A DNA stretch of 64,000 nt from Bacteroidota bacterium (GCA_030706745.1 JAUZNX010000007.1:141825-205824), one strand, 5' to 3'; positions 36,203-45,825 are shown, numbered from the stretch's first letter. Numbers and translations: made by a program. Notes: generated from the letters alone by a model not told the origin.

Positions 36203-39200
36203 TCAATGAAAGTTCTGGTTTTGATACACGGCGACGTACGGTCCCGAGCGCTTGCCGGTATAGAAGTAGCTGGTCCAGGCTTGCGTGACGAGCGTATTAT
36301 TTCGCTTTCTCGCCTGGACCCACGTGTTGTTGACGCGCTCCCAGAGTTGGCCGGTTACGATGAGCCGGAAGTGCGTCGAATCCTGTAGCGCGGGAATCGG
36401 TCCGTTCGGATTGAATGGATGATTGCCGGTTACTACCCGATAATACTCATACTGACCGAGCACGTTTGGCTGCGGCATACATGCAAGCACGATTTGTGTG
36501 GCCGGACCCGGCACAGGTGGTGCGGGAGGAATTTCGTGATTTCTTCCTGTACCATTGATGTAACTGACCGGTGGCGGAGGAGGTCCTCCCCCATCGGGCG
36601 AATTATGCAAATTCTGATTTCCAAGTACCGGATGAACTGGTTGGGGTAGTCCTCCGAGCGAGTCGATCTGCACCGTGTAGCGTGCCTGGAATGTCCGGTA
36701 CAACAGCGTTCCATTGGCCTGCCGCTCTTGTACATCGAACGCGGCGTTCGGCGTGAAACCATAAAGCACTCGCACCGTTCGGTCGGACGGAATATTGGTT
36801 GCGGCGTTTGCAGGATCGGAGTTGATGATGAGCGTCCCAGCTTGATCGGCTGCGGCATCTTCCTGTGTATAGACCACGGCGGGGTCCTGCGGTATCTGCG
36901 GTTGGCACGGACTGCCCACGCTGACATCAACATTAAAGCTGCCACTCACAGCGCCATCAAGCACGTTGTACGATCCATGCGCCGTCCCAACGACCCACGT
37001 TGGGTTCGGGAATCCCGCAGTGACCCATGCCCCAGCCTTGAACGACGCCAGTTGGAAATCGCATCCATTCGGATGATTGTGATGGCAGCACCAGAGACAT
37101 GGATCGTCCCAAGTGCCGGTCTTCGGAGCGATGTGGAGGTTCGCCCAGCAATAGAACCACGCTGCGACGCCGCCCTGCGTGTACCAGCCACGCATTCCGA
37201 TGGGCGACGTCCCACCGCATGAGACATTGTTCGCGTATTTCAGAAGCGAGAGATCAATCTCGAATCCAGCACCAGCACCATACTGCAAATGTAGACGTCC
37301 GCACAAATCGACGTCCTTTGTCCCGGTGTTTGCAGAGACAGAAAGTCCCATCGCGAAACCGGTGCCGGAATGTGCTGAATTCGAGATCGAGACGTTTGGA
37401 GTCGTCCAGACGCCCACATCATGTAAATTGTTGTTCGTGTTGTCCATGAAGCCACTCGGCGGGTTGATGTCGTTGCCGAACATCAAATATTCCGAGCACG
37501 TGATGGCATTCAGGACGGTGATGTTGTTGAGATGGGTTGGCTCACCCAGCTTAAAGTACCACTTGTTGTTCTTGGCATCGACGCGCAGATGCAGCCAAAC
37601 GCCTTCGCCGCGAACGATCTCGCCCGACGCGTGATACTTGAAGTTCGCAACGGCCGACATGTCGAACAATTTATCCGGCGGCACATAACTGATCGATGCC
37701 GAGCCATAGACCGGCGCATTCGGACGATCGGTTAGTTCGGCAGCAGCCCAGAAATTCAAACCAAATTGGATCAGCGTCAAGCCGCCACTTTGGCTAAACT
37801 GGCCGTCCAGAATTGCATCGGCATTGAATGTCTTCGGCGCCGGATCGGTCCCAACGATAGCAACAACTTTGAATCCGAACGCAGTCTGGTAGTTCGGCAT
37901 GTATGTGGCGCCGGACGCTGTGTCAGTGTGGCTCGCATTCGCATTCGCAATGGTGACCGGATCGGGCGATGGGAAATTATTGACATTCATATGCCGCCAC
38001 GCCCCGAGTCCGCCCCCATACAACGCGAAGCCGGTGAAAATCGGAATGCCCGAGCTTGGCGGCAAGATCACCTTGGCATCGACATACCAGTACCGGTAGA
38101 GCGAGTTGTTGTTCTGATAGGCCGTCGATCCGAACTGCAATCGAGAATTGATTTCCAGTTTGACTGAATTAAATGTGGCCTTGATGATACCACTGAACCC
38201 GCTTCCATAAATGGCGTCGCCGCTGAAGATCTTGATCGTGCCATCTAAGCTGACGGCGGAGAGATGGGCATAGACGGTGATGTCCTTAATCTTAACGTCC
38301 CGATACGCAGGCATAAACTTCCCGTTCACCTTACTGACAGAGCCAATGACTTCCATTGTGGTCCGGCCGCCGATCTTATTCTCGTCCAGATTGACGATAA
38401 GATCGAATTGCAGACCGCCGCGAATCAACTCGCCCGGCTGCTTCGTCTCGGGGACGTAGCTAATCTTGTCGATCGACACCGGAAAATTATGTACCGACTT
38501 TTGTGGACTCGCAAAGGCCCACGTGCCTGGACTGAAATCGAATTTGTTCGCGGTCACATCATACGACAAGTCCATGTCCTCGAACGTAAGTCCCATACTG
38601 ACATTCTTGATCGGCCCAATGTTAATATTGTTCCAGTCGAATCCGCCTGTGAGAGCCAAACCAAAACTGGTCGAGCCACTCATCTTTACGTATAATGAAG
38701 ATGTCGGCGCGAGCGTCAGGACGGCGTTGTGCCACAGCGTGGCTGTCAGTGGCGCGGATGGATAGAGCGCGAATGTGAATCCGCTGTCGGAGCTAAAGAG
38801 CGCCTTGTACTTGATGGCGTTTGGCTCGGTCGTATCGGTCACTGGCAGCACGATGCGCCCAAGGATGGCCGCCTCCGTGATCGAACCATTCAACATCACG
38901 AGGCGCGCGGTATCGATGCTCGCGCCAAGATTCGAGACGTTCAACTTTGGGAAGTTCAGAACGTTGTATGCGCGGATGATACCGGTCAGACCGTTCGAGC
39001 TGATGATGAGATTGCTGCCACCGATATTAATCTTCTGATTGGGATTATCGAACGACCGCAGCTTGTCCGACAAATAGACATCGCACGACTGGATAAAGAA
39101 CCCGCGAAACATCAAGCTGGAATCGCCGGAGTAATTGTGCGGAAAGACGATGCCCGTCGGATTTCGAACGTCCGAGTGATCGTAGGCCATATTATAGACC

Positions 39201-41191
39201 GCTAACTCAGCGCCATTTGTGTGCGTGATCGTGCAAGGATCGAGCGTGACGTTTACGATCCAGTCATTCCAATCGACGATCAGCGTCTTGAGGAGTGAGT
39301 GGACTTTCTTCGTCGGGTCCGGATCGGGCTTCGGCACGAGCCACGAGCGCGGGTAGGCGACATCGATCGCGAGCGAGAGATCGCGGAAGCCGGAGCAGTC
39401 CCACTCGACATAGGTCCCGCTCGTCGTATCCATCGCCTTGATCGTGATAACATAAGTGTTATTTGGATCGATGTTGCCGGTGATAACCTGATCTTCAAGC
39501 AGTCCGAGCTTGCCCGCCGTTGTCTTCGGTCCTGAGGGTGTACATGGTATGTCCAGCGCTTTAAACCCCAACGTATCGTTAGCATCCGGTATCGGAAAGG
39601 CAGCGACGGCGGCGAGTTCAGCCCCGGTCGTCGTGAACTTCATCTCCGAAATGGCGATCGTGTATCCCTTGTCGTTGTTGATGCCGAGCGGCAACTTCAG
39701 CGGCGTGTTCGTAGCATTCGCGATCTGCGTGTTCAGGTCGAGATTTCCGACCTGCTTTGAAAAATTCGCGTGCAGCCACGTGTTGAGTTTCTTGACGAGC
39801 GACTTCGTCCACGAGATATTGCCAACGATGTTCAGACCCCACTGTTTGGGCAGTGCATCCGGAGTGGAATCGAGTTGCGAAGTGACTTCACCATTGCAGA
39901 CTTGGCTGTCAGTGTTGACTTTGATCCCGTGGAATTCGACGGCGATCGGAGTCTTAAGCCAACTAACAAGTATAGAGCCTGTACCCGTAAGCACAGCACC
40001 ACTGCCCGCGGCGGTTAAGACCGTCATCGGAAACGAACCGATCGTGACCTTATGCCCGACAAACTGCGCGCCGGTCCAGGTCGATGGGTATTGATTTGTG
40101 ATCGTTGGGGGCGGCGGTGCATTCGTGCATGCACTCGCTGGCGGCTGTGGATTGCCGGCGCCAAAATCTGTCGGAGCGTGCCCGTGCGGAGCTTGAAATA
40201 CGTTGCCACCAATGAGCACTCCAGACGCCATGGAGTCCATTCCAGCTTGCGCGTGCGGACCTGCTGGAGGCTGCGGATTCGCCATACGTCCAGCAGGTTG
40301 TCCGCCTCCTCCCATTTGTCTGCCCTGTGCGGCCTGACCAGGATCCGCCAAACGGTAGGCCTGCTGCGTGACGGTAAAGGTAAACGGCTGCGCATATCCA
40401 TCGGGATCGCCGACGGAATTCCCCTGATCGTCAAGCGAACGGACGGTCCAGATGTATTGCGGCACTCGGCCGGGCAGGTCGATGTCAAGCGGCCAGAGCA
40501 ATTGCGTCATGCCAGTCACGGTGCGATTCAGGATCGGCTGATTGCCACGATACGCCTGCATCGGCTGCTGACCCGGCATGACTTCGAACACGAGCACCTG
40601 ATACCGAACCGCATACGGCGGTTGTGGCGAGAGTGCCGTCCACCGCATTGTTGGCCGCTGACTCGGCGTAAGCGCCGATTGATCGAGCGGCAACAGTAGC
40701 GATGGTACTTGATACGAGGTCAGTAGGAAGGGCTTACAGATCTCGGTCCCGATGAGACTTTGCGATCCGGCAGCATTGAGGATGTCAACGCAAAAACTAT
40801 AATTACCAGAGGGTAGCTGACCGGTTTGGGCAGCGGTATTCCGAGCCGTGCCAAGAAAATCGACATAGTTGAACGGGATCATGTCCTCGGCATTCCATGT
40901 CGAGACGCCTGGTGGAAATGTGAGGACTTGCATGTTCGCCGTCTTCGTTCGCGCGACAATGTTACCATCCTTACTCACTTCAACTTTGAATTTGCCCTGC
41001 ACGCTTGCGCCGCTATTCGTAACGACGATGGTGGCTGTTGCCTGACGCCGCGCCCAGTTCGCGAGATAGGGATCGGGCTGCGGCGAGACGGTCAGGACCG
41101 CACGAAGGGTTTGGGCACGGGCTTCTCCGTGCATCAGAGATGTCACTGCAACGAGCGCTAGGGCGATACTCAAAGAGCGTTTCAGTTTCAT
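36203..41191 (-). CDS. Giant secreted protein, 1662 residues, unknown function
   Basis: Signal peptide MKLKRSLSIALALVAVTSLM then HGEARAQ. ATG 41191 is set by AGGGG seven bases upstream; the frame stays open to 41278 but inside the preceding gene. Early Ig/Fn3-like segments (LTVSPQPDPYLANW, TPSQRPTMRWTALSP) lead to a Gly/Pro/Gln-rich stretch, then a very long beta-rich body of repeated strands. Near the end are a His/Cys cluster (CLWCCHHNHPNGCDF) and a Pro-rich linker. No catalytic motif or T9SS tail was recognised. It lies between an outer-membrane barrel and an Fn3 protein. Confidence 0.8.
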   Translation of the reverse strand: MKLKRSLSIALALVAVTSLMHGEARAQTLRAVLTVSPQPDPYLANWARRQATATIVVTNSGASVQGKFKVEVSKDGNIVARTKTANMQVLTFPPGVSTWNAEDMIPFNYVDFLGTARNTAAQTGQLPSGNYSFCVDILNAAGSQSLIGTEICKPFLLTSYQVPSLLLPLDQSALTPSQRPTMRWTALSPQPPYAVRYQVLVFEVMPGQQPMQAYRGNQPILNRTVTGMTQLLWPLDIDLPGRVPQYIWTVRSLDDQGNSVGDPDGYAQPFTFTVTQQAYRLADPGQAAQGRQMGGGGQPAGRMANPQPPAGPHAQAGMDSMASGVLIGGNVFQAPHGHAPTDFGAGNPQPPASACTNAPPPPTITNQYPSTWTGAQFVGHKVTIGSFPMTVLTAAGSGAVLTGTGSILVSWLKTPIAVEFHGIKVNTDSQVCNGEVTSQLDSTPDALPKQWGLNIVGNISWTKSLVKKLNTWLHANFSKQVGNLDLNTQIANATNTPLKLPLGINNDKGYTIAISEMKFTTTGAELAAVAAFPIPDANDTLGFKALDIPCTPSGPKTTAGKLGLLEDQVITGNIDPNNTYVITIKAMDTTSGTYVEWDCSGFRDLSLAIDVAYPRSWLVPKPDPDPTKKVHSLLKTLIVDWNDWIVNVTLDPCTITHTNGAELAVYNMAYDHSDVRNPTGIVFPHNYSGDSSLMFRGFFIQSCDVYLSDKLRSFDNPNQKINIGGSNLIISSNGLTGIIRAYNVLNFPKLNVSNLGASIDTARLVMLNGSITEAAILGRIVLPVTDTTEPNAIKYKALFSSDSGFTFALYPSAPLTATLWHNAVLTLAPTSSLYVKMSGSTSFGLALTGGFDWNNINIGPIKNVSMGLTFEDMDLSYDVTANKFDFSPGTWAFASPQKSVHNFPVSIDKISYVPETKQPGELIRGGLQFDLIVNLDENKIGGRTTMEVIGSVSKVNGKFMPAYRDVKIKDITVYAHLSAVSLDGTIKIFSGDAIYGSGFSGIIKATFNSVKLEINSRLQFGSTAYQNNNSLYRYWYVDAKVILPPSSGIPIFTGFALYGGGLGAWRHMNVNNFPSPDPVTIANANASHTDTASGATYMPNYQTAFGFKVVAIVGTDPAPKTFNADAILDGQFSQSGGLTLIQFGLNFWAAAELTDRPNAPVYGSASISYVPPDKLFDMSAVANFKYHASGEIVRGEGVWLHLRVDAKNNKWYFKLGEPTHLNNITVLNAITCSEYLMFGNDINPPSGFMDNTNNNLHDVGVWTTPNVSISNSAHSGTGFAMGLSVSANTGTKDVDLCGRLHLQYGAGAGFEIDLSLLKYANNVSCGGTSPIGMRGWYTQGGVAAWFYCWANLHIAPKTGTWDDPCLWCCHHNHPNGCDFQLASFKAGAWVTAGFPNPTWVVGTAHGSYNVLDGAVSGSFNVDVSVGSPCQPQIPQDPAVVYTQEDAAADQAGTLIINSDPANAATNIPSDRTVRVLYGFTPNAAFDVQERQANGTLLYRTFQARYTVQIDSLGGLPQPVHPVLGNQNLHNSPDGGGPPPPPVSYINGTGRNHEIPPAPPVPGPATQIVLACMPQPNVLGQYEYYRVVTGNHPFNPNGPIPALQDSTHFRLIVTGQLWERVNNTWVQARKRNNTLVTQAWTSYFYTGKRSGPYVAVYQNQNFH

Positions 41192-41207
41192 GGTTGATCC
41201 CCTGTGT

Positions 41208-42983
41208 TTAGAATTGTACCCCAATCGAAGACTCCAGCAGTGACTCGCGGAATGACTCGCCGGGTCGAGTGCCGCCATACGTAAAGCCAGTCGTGGTGCC
41301 CGTCATCCGCAATGTGATTTGCTTTGCAATCTGCCATTTCAGCCCCGCGCGCAACTGTCGCTGGATGTCGGGACTGAATGCGATCGCCGGAGTTTTCGTC
41401 GTCCCCTCGGAATAGGTCGCTTGCGCGATCGGAGTAAGTTTGATGTCTGCGAGCGCGTAGTCGAGTTCGAGCGTCATCGAATTGATCGTGAGATCCGCGC
41501 TCGGCAAATGATTCAGAAGGCTCGAAACGATAAACGTCGTCGAAAGCGGAATGGCCGACCATGACGCGGAATACAAGCCCTGGATATTCCGCGTATTATT
41601 CGATGCCAAAGCGCCAGTGATCGTGTTGTAATCGTTGAAAACGTCCAACGAGTATGTCACGCTGATATTGTGCGTGCCTGTGCTGCCGGTGAGCACATAC
41701 GTTGGCGTAACCGAAAATGAGTTGGCGACGCTCTGAATCTTCAGCGTGTCGTTCGTCTCCGAATTCTTCACGCCAAAGTTCGCGAACTGCCCGCTGATCG
41801 AGAATGCGTCACTGAACGTCGCAAGAGCGGTGGCCGAGCCAATAATCTGCGTCGATGTCGCGGCCTTGGTCTGGCTGAGATTATTGACGCGATATCCAAG
41901 CGAAGCGTTGAGCGCCAAGCCACCACTAAACAACGCGACACGTGGCGCAACGAGAAACTCTAGTCTGTCCGGCGTCAAGTACGGATAGCCGGGTGTGACG
42001 AATCCGGCGCCAATATACTTGCCGCTGGTCTTAATGCCCCAGGTCTTCTCTTTCCAATCGATGACGAGTGTACCGGCGACATCCGCGCGGGTCGAGATTC
42101 GTTGCGCGAGAATCGATTGTGGAATAATACCACCTCCGATATCAACGCTCGTCGAGTTGAGATCCATTGTAAAGCCCGAGACCGCTGCCTCGCCAGTAAT
42201 CCGCAGAGCATCCATTGCCTGAATTCCAAAATTCATGCTTGCAAGTGCTCCCTCTTGCGCCTGAGGTGCGGTCGAATCGCTCTTGGGTATTAGGATCGAG
42301 TTTGGATCGTCCTTCATTCGCAAGAGATTAATTGCAAAGCAACTGGAATCGGGATTGCCGAAGCCAATCTTCGCCATGGAGAGCGTGCGAGCATACGCAC
42401 CCTTGATGCCGTGCGCGGAATCTGGTTCAATCGCGCGCTGCGCGATGCCGGTGGATGCAGCCAACTCGAACTTGCCGGGAGTGAGATCGAATCCCCCGCC
42501 GAAGATTTGCTGATCGCCTGTCGAAAGCTCGGAATACATTGGCGTGTGCGTGCCGATAAATGCCTTGGCCCAACCGATCTTGGGCGAGAAGCTAATGAAG
42601 CCAAGATTGTTCAGCGGGTTTTCGATGAATTGCACGAACGTCGGATTCGGAACGGATGACGTGATAAAATTCGTCTCCCGTGAGGAGAGCTGAATGTTGA
42701 ATGGTAGCGAGATGTAATCGCCGATCGTGATCGTGGGAGCGAACACGAGGCGTGTGAGATTTGGAGGACGGCGCGGTACTTCGATACCGTCCGGAGTCGT
42801 TTTGAAATCATAGATATCCTCCGAAAGCGTCACCGTGCCGGAAACGGCGACGAATGGTGTTTGCGCGCTATCATGCTGTGCAAAGATCGATAAGGGCGTG
42901 ATCAATAGGAACGCCAGCGCATTCAAAATAAAGAAGACAGCACCACGCAAGCGCCTAGGCGCAACGGTCAAACGAATTAGCAT
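41208..42983 (-). CDS. Outer-membrane beta-barrel protein, unknown
   Basis: About 591 residues. A signal peptide (hydrophobic GAVFFILNALAFLLITPL, then SIFAQ) is followed by porin-like alternation with many strands of 8-12 residues (GTLVIDWKEKTWGIKTSGKY, LALNASLGYRVNNLS, HNISVTYSLDVFND), ending in the terminal Phe typical of outer-membrane barrels (SSIGVQF). ATG 42983 is used; a TTG at 43004 is in frame. First gene of the three-gene surface unit, 16 nt upstream of the giant gene start. It may be a secretion or anchoring pore for its neighbours (inference). Confidence 0.8.
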   Translation of the reverse strand: MLIRLTVAPRRLRGAVFFILNALAFLLITPLSIFAQHDSAQTPFVAVSGTVTLSEDIYDFKTTPDGIEVPRRPPNLTRLVFAPTITIGDYISLPFNIQLSSRETNFITSSVPNPTFVQFIENPLNNLGFISFSPKIGWAKAFIGTHTPMYSELSTGDQQIFGGGFDLTPGKFELAASTGIAQRAIEPDSAHGIKGAYARTLSMAKIGFGNPDSSCFAINLLRMKDDPNSILIPKSDSTAPQAQEGALASMNFGIQAMDALRITGEAAVSGFTMDLNSTSVDIGGGIIPQSILAQRISTRADVAGTLVIDWKEKTWGIKTSGKYIGAGFVTPGYPYLTPDRLEFLVAPRVALFSGGLALNASLGYRVNNLSQTKAATSTQIIGSATALATFSDAFSISGQFANFGVKNSETNDTLKIQSVANSFSVTPTYVLTGSTGTHNISVTYSLDVFNDYNTITGALASNNTRNIQGLYSASWSAIPLSTTFIVSSLLNHLPSADLTINSMTLELDYALADIKLTPIAQATYSEGTTKTPAIAFSPDIQRQLRAGLKWQIAKQITLRMTGTTTGFTYGGTRPGESFRESLLESSIGVQF

Positions 42984-43326
42984 GTCTGGCAAAGCCGCAG
43001 TCAACTCAGCGAATCATATCCAAGGGTGGGCGACGGTGAGCCCACAACTCCGGGCCTTTGACCTCTTAATCGAAGCGAACTTCCAACAATTCAGATTCGA
43101 TCGTCAAAAATATGCACGACAAACTAACCTCGGAAGCTGAGGAGACGTGCCCGTATGTATCAAGAGTGTAGGATAGCTATTCTGGCACACTGATCCTTAG
43201 CAGGCACTTCATGCCCGACCCTCCGCTATTCCCGTAAGCTATTGCCAGCAAAGAGTTTGTGGAATTCGTAGATTTGGATGGCAACAATATTGCAACAAGT
43301 GCGAGAGTTGTGATCAAGAAGGTGAT
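42984..43326. other. Intergenic region upstream of the surface operon
   Basis: About 340 nt between the barrel gene and the hsdR fragment. No convincing reading frame on either strand. A small inverted repeat GTGGGC/GCCCAC lies near 43025-43046. The promoter of the surface operon should be here, but I cannot place it. Confidence 0.4.
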
Positions 43327-43938
43327 TCAGGCTGCCATCGCCGTGTAGATACTCCGTCCCTCGCCCTGATAAGACTCGTAAATGTGAAGATACACCTGTT
43401 CGCACTTCTTCTGCCAGACGGGCGAAGTGCATGTGCGTGGCAATTGATCGAGCACTTCCTCGATTGTCTTGCGAACTGCGGAGCTGGTTGCCTGCTTCTT
43501 CTTCCAGTCAAGCACTAACTGTTGCCCCTTGAGCTTGCCCAAGAGTTCTTTGGCAACGAGCTTCACTTCTTTCGCTTCCTTTTCGCTCAACTCCATTTCC
43601 GGTTTTGTCAGGAGATCGAAGATCGTCATTTCTTCTTCGGAGAGTCCTCCGCGGCGGGCGCGTTTGCCCTCCGCATCGAGATTCTGCATGAAGTCCTTGA
43701 GCGCGTCAAATGTCTCCTCCATGTTATGCGCTCTTGTGTCATAGTCGTCGAGCATCTGCTGGAATTTCTCCAGAAAACCCATGCGCGCAGAGTTCTCCGC
43801 AATCATCTTCTGCAACGCCTGTTCGACAGAGCATTTCATCAGTTCGATCTCAGCCCGTTTGGTCTTGCTCTGCTGGGAAGAAACCGAGCTCGCCTCGAAG
43901 GGATCTACGAAAGCTTGTGACAGATCGAGTCGCATCAT
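43327..43938 (-). pseudogene. hsdR: C-terminal fragment of type I restriction enzyme subunit HsdR
   Basis: 203 residues matching the look of the helical C-terminal domain of HsdR: ENSARMGFLEKFQQMLDDY, RARRGGLSEEEMTIFDLL, KEVKLVAKELLGKLK, VLDWKKKQATSSAVRKTI, ending in YLHIYESYQGEG. Full-length HsdR is around 800-1100 residues with a nuclease and helicase; none of that is present upstream, where a TAG closes the frame just before the ATG. No hsdM or hsdS is in the window. It is best read as the relic of a lost type I restriction system, although a small gene made from this domain cannot be excluded. Confidence 0.75.
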
Positions 43939-44480
43939 CCAGTGCTACGCGAGACGAAGTCACTCTCCGCGCATTAGCGATGGCGATGCTACCATTATAG
44001 AAGGTCGGAGAACTCCTGTGCATTATTGAGAATATGGTTCAAAATCACTCGCAAATCGCTCGGATTCACCTTAACTTACCGCCGGGTACTCCCATGCATC
44101 ACATCCTTTCATAGAAGTGTAACATGCTTTTTCAGGAAGCTGAAGTAAATTACTAATTGGGGGATTTCTGGGGGTTGAACCTTCCTGGTCTCCTGCTATG
44201 TTTGTAGCGGCTCTTACGCAAACGTGTCCCACCCCCAGACACGTGATGCGAAGGAACTGACCGAAGCTCCGAACGGAGGAGTCAAGACTCTTATCCGCAT
44301 CGCGACATGGACCCATGTGTTGCGATCGTGTTCGGGGACTTTGTTTTCCGTCAATATCTCGGCCACCTTGTAGAAGGCACAAAACCGCGACGCTCTTGAA
44401 GGAGCGGATCCAGCGGCCAATAGAGCTCGTAATCGGTGAGCCGGGAGTACACTTCTCTACCTAACAAAGGAACACCGTAC
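43939..44480. other. Intergenic region with the first G-rich element and a hairpin
   Basis: About 540 nt between the inverted hsdR fragment and the first LuxR-type gene. It contains element copy A (44157-44179) and, about 40 nt after it, a hairpin ACGTGTC/GACACGT (about 44219-44241). Short frames here look like chance. This is probably the long leader or promoter region of the HTH gene. Confidence 0.5.
44157..44179 (+). repeat. G-rich direct-repeat element, copy A
   Basis: TTGGGGGATTTCTGGGGG followed by TTGAA: two G-runs one helical turn apart. It shares its plan with copies B (44980), C (45803) and D (46074), all on the plus strand. It lies 324 nt upstream of the first LuxR-type ATG and is followed by a hairpin. 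Likely a protein-binding site or promoter element. Confidence 0.65.
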
Positions 44481-44966
44481 ATGTTGAAACAACTGACGCT
44501 TGTGGCAGCGAGCGTATTACTGTGCCCGATTGCGGCGCGAACCGACACCGGCAGCCGTGGGATACGAACGGGCAATCTCGTGAACGCTCAAACTAGCGTC
44601 TCCGATGGACGTTTTGAACCGTGGAGGCCGAGTCCGACTCGGTCAAAACGACGTCACCGGAAACGCCACCTCGCGTGGGAACAGGCAGAACTTGCAGCAG
44701 ATGGACTCTATGCCCACAATCTTCAGGATCTCGAAGCACGATTTCCACGGCTGACTCCGATGGAGCTACGCGTCTGTGCGCTTGCCAAAGCGATGCTTCC
44801 CAGCTGGAAAATCGGTGAGATCCTTGGAATTTGCGAAAAGACTGTCGAGAATCACTTGCGTGATACGCGGCTGAAACTGGGACTCCCTCCCGGAACGCGG
44901 CTGCACCATCTTCTCTCCAGCGACGGTCTCTCGGTTGAGGTCGCTCCCGTAAAAGAAAAAAGTTAG
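44481..44966 (+). CDS. LuxR-type HTH protein with signal-peptide-like N-terminus (paralogue 1)
   Basis: 161 residues from ATG 44481, preceded by AAAGGA. The first 20 residues (MLKQLTLVAASVLLCPIAAR) look like a Sec signal, odd for a DNA-binding protein. A basic linker (RSKRRHRKRH) leads to a GerE/LuxR-type helix-turn-helix: FPRLTPMELRVCALAKAM then IGEILGICEKTVENHLRDTR. The tail is short. The paralogue at 45338 shares the basic linker and the whole HTH. A frame open from GTG 44436 is less likely. It may be a regulator of the downstream pilus locus; export of the HTH part cannot be excluded from sequence alone. Confidence 0.8.
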   Translation: MLKQLTLVAASVLLCPIAARTDTGSRGIRTGNLVNAQTSVSDGRFEPWRPSPTRSKRRHRKRHLAWEQAELAADGLYAHNLQDLEARFPRLTPMELRVCALAKAMLPSWKIGEILGICEKTVENHLRDTRLKLGLPPGTRLHHLLSSDGLSVEVAPVKEKS

Positions 44967-44979
44967 TCTCATCCAACAA

Positions 44980-45003
44980 TTAGGGGATTTTAAGGGGGTT
45001 CAA
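44980..45003 (+). repeat. G-rich direct-repeat element, copy B
   Basis: TTAGGGGATTTTAAGGGGG then TTCAA, 24 nt, the most divergent copy. It starts 14 nt after the stop of the first LuxR-type gene. It is 823 nt from copy A and 823 nt from copy C, as expected for tandem duplication of a gene-plus-element unit. Confidence 0.6.
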
Positions 45004-45029
45004 TTCCTCTCAAATCCCGTAGCTTTGCC

Positions 45030-45064
45030 ATTGCTCCAACGCACCTCTCGTGCGTTGGAGCAAT
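45030..45064 (+). terminator. Strong hairpin after the first LuxR-type gene
   Basis: A perfect 15-bp stem ATTGCTCCAACGCAC / GTGCGTTGGAGCAAT with loop CTCTC, followed by only a short T-run (TT, C). It can end transcription of the first HTH gene or act as an attenuator in the leader of the second. Confidence 0.65.
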
Positions 45065-45278
45065 TTCGCAGGCATTCGCATCGCAGGTAGGGATCGAGGA
45101 GAGCATCCCGATGTGTGTGACGCAATGTTTGGTCTAAGTCACACAGTCCATTTCGATCGCGCGAGGAATCGAGTGAACGTGCTGAGTAGGACATCGCTCC
45201 GTTCATCGCGATAACGTTCAAGCAGCAGTTATCATGATGCAGGGCGGCAGTGGCTGCTCGACTCTCGAATGTGTGAAC

Positions 45279-45315
45279 CCCGGCGCATGCCGGGCGTACT
45301 GCAATCTATTATAAT
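45279..45315 (+). promoter_or_regulatory. Candidate promoter of the second LuxR-type gene
   Basis: A perfect -10-like TATAAT at 45310-45315 lies 23 nt upstream of the GTG start. There is no good -35 box. The hairpin CCCGGC-GCAT-GCCGGG occupies the -30 region and could be an operator. The AGGAGG ribosome-binding site lies at 45329-45334. Confidence 0.35.
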
Positions 45316-45337
45316 CAGGAAATATTCAGGAGGATTC

Positions 45338-45817
45338 GTGTACCATAGTAGTATCGAGGGAGAGGACGTCACCCAGCAGAATCACGATCCGGGAGGATCG
45401 AACTCACAGCCAGAGCTTCTGCAGAATTACCGCACCATGACACCGGGGACATTGGTGTCAATGACTCCTCGCAGATCAGCGATTCAGCGGCGGCACCATC
45501 GGCGAAATCTCGATTGGGAACAAGTGGACCTTGCATCGAATGGTCTCTATGCACGCAATCTCGAAGAACTCGAAGCACGGTTTCCTGCGCTGAGTCTAAT
45601 GGAGCTTCGCGTTTGCGCGCTCGCAAAGGCGATGCTTACCTCTTCCATGATCGCGGAGTTGCTCGGCATTTGTACGAAGACCGTTGAGAATCACCTACGC
45701 AGTGTACGAATCAAACTCGGCCTTCCACCTGGCACGAAGTTGCACACCGTCTTTTCCACACGTGCAGATCCTGTTGATAAAAAAAATGCCAGCATTCAAA
45801 TCTTGGGGGATTATTAG
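45338..45817 (+). CDS. LuxR-type HTH protein (paralogue 2)
   Basis: 159 residues from GTG 45338, chosen because AGGAGG ends 3 nt upstream; an ATG at 45269 in the same frame lacks such a site. The N-terminal part is polar (no signal peptide). It is followed by RSAIQRRHHRRNLDWEQ and a LuxR-type helix-turn-helix (FPALSLMELRVCALAKAM, IAELLGICTKTVENHLRSVR). It is strongly similar to paralogue 1 across the linker and HTH, and unrelated before it. The last codons (ILGDY, TAG) are encoded inside element copy C, so gene end and element overlap. Probable regulator of neighbouring genes or of itself. Confidence 0.82.
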   Translation: MYHSSIEGEDVTQQNHDPGGSNSQPELLQNYRTMTPGTLVSMTPRRSAIQRRHHRRNLDWEQVDLASNGLYARNLEELEARFPALSLMELRVCALAKAMLTSSMIAELLGICTKTVENHLRSVRIKLGLPPGTKLHTVFSTRADPVDKKNASIQILGDY

Positions 45818-45825
45818 GGGTTGAA
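45803..45825 (+). repeat. G-rich direct-repeat element, copy C
   Basis: TTG then GGGGATTATTAGGGGTTGAA, identical to copy D. It overlaps the 3' end and stop codon of the second LuxR-type gene. The 30 nt beginning about 20 nt downstream (GTAAGTTCGCATTCGTTATT) are also shared with copy D. Confidence 0.7.

Larger units (their letters stand above)
44967..45337. other. Spacer between the two LuxR-type genes
   Basis: About 370 nt with element copy B (44980-45003), a strong hairpin (45030-45064), a second hairpin CCCGGC-GCAT-GCCGGG (45279-45294) and a TATAAT box. No gene is convincing. Confidence 0.55.

Noticed and set aside
44071..44420. Minus-strand frames of 68-103 codons upstream of the first LuxR-type gene.
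   Set aside because: They lie across element A and its hairpin, have no ribosome-binding site and no recognisable protein pattern.
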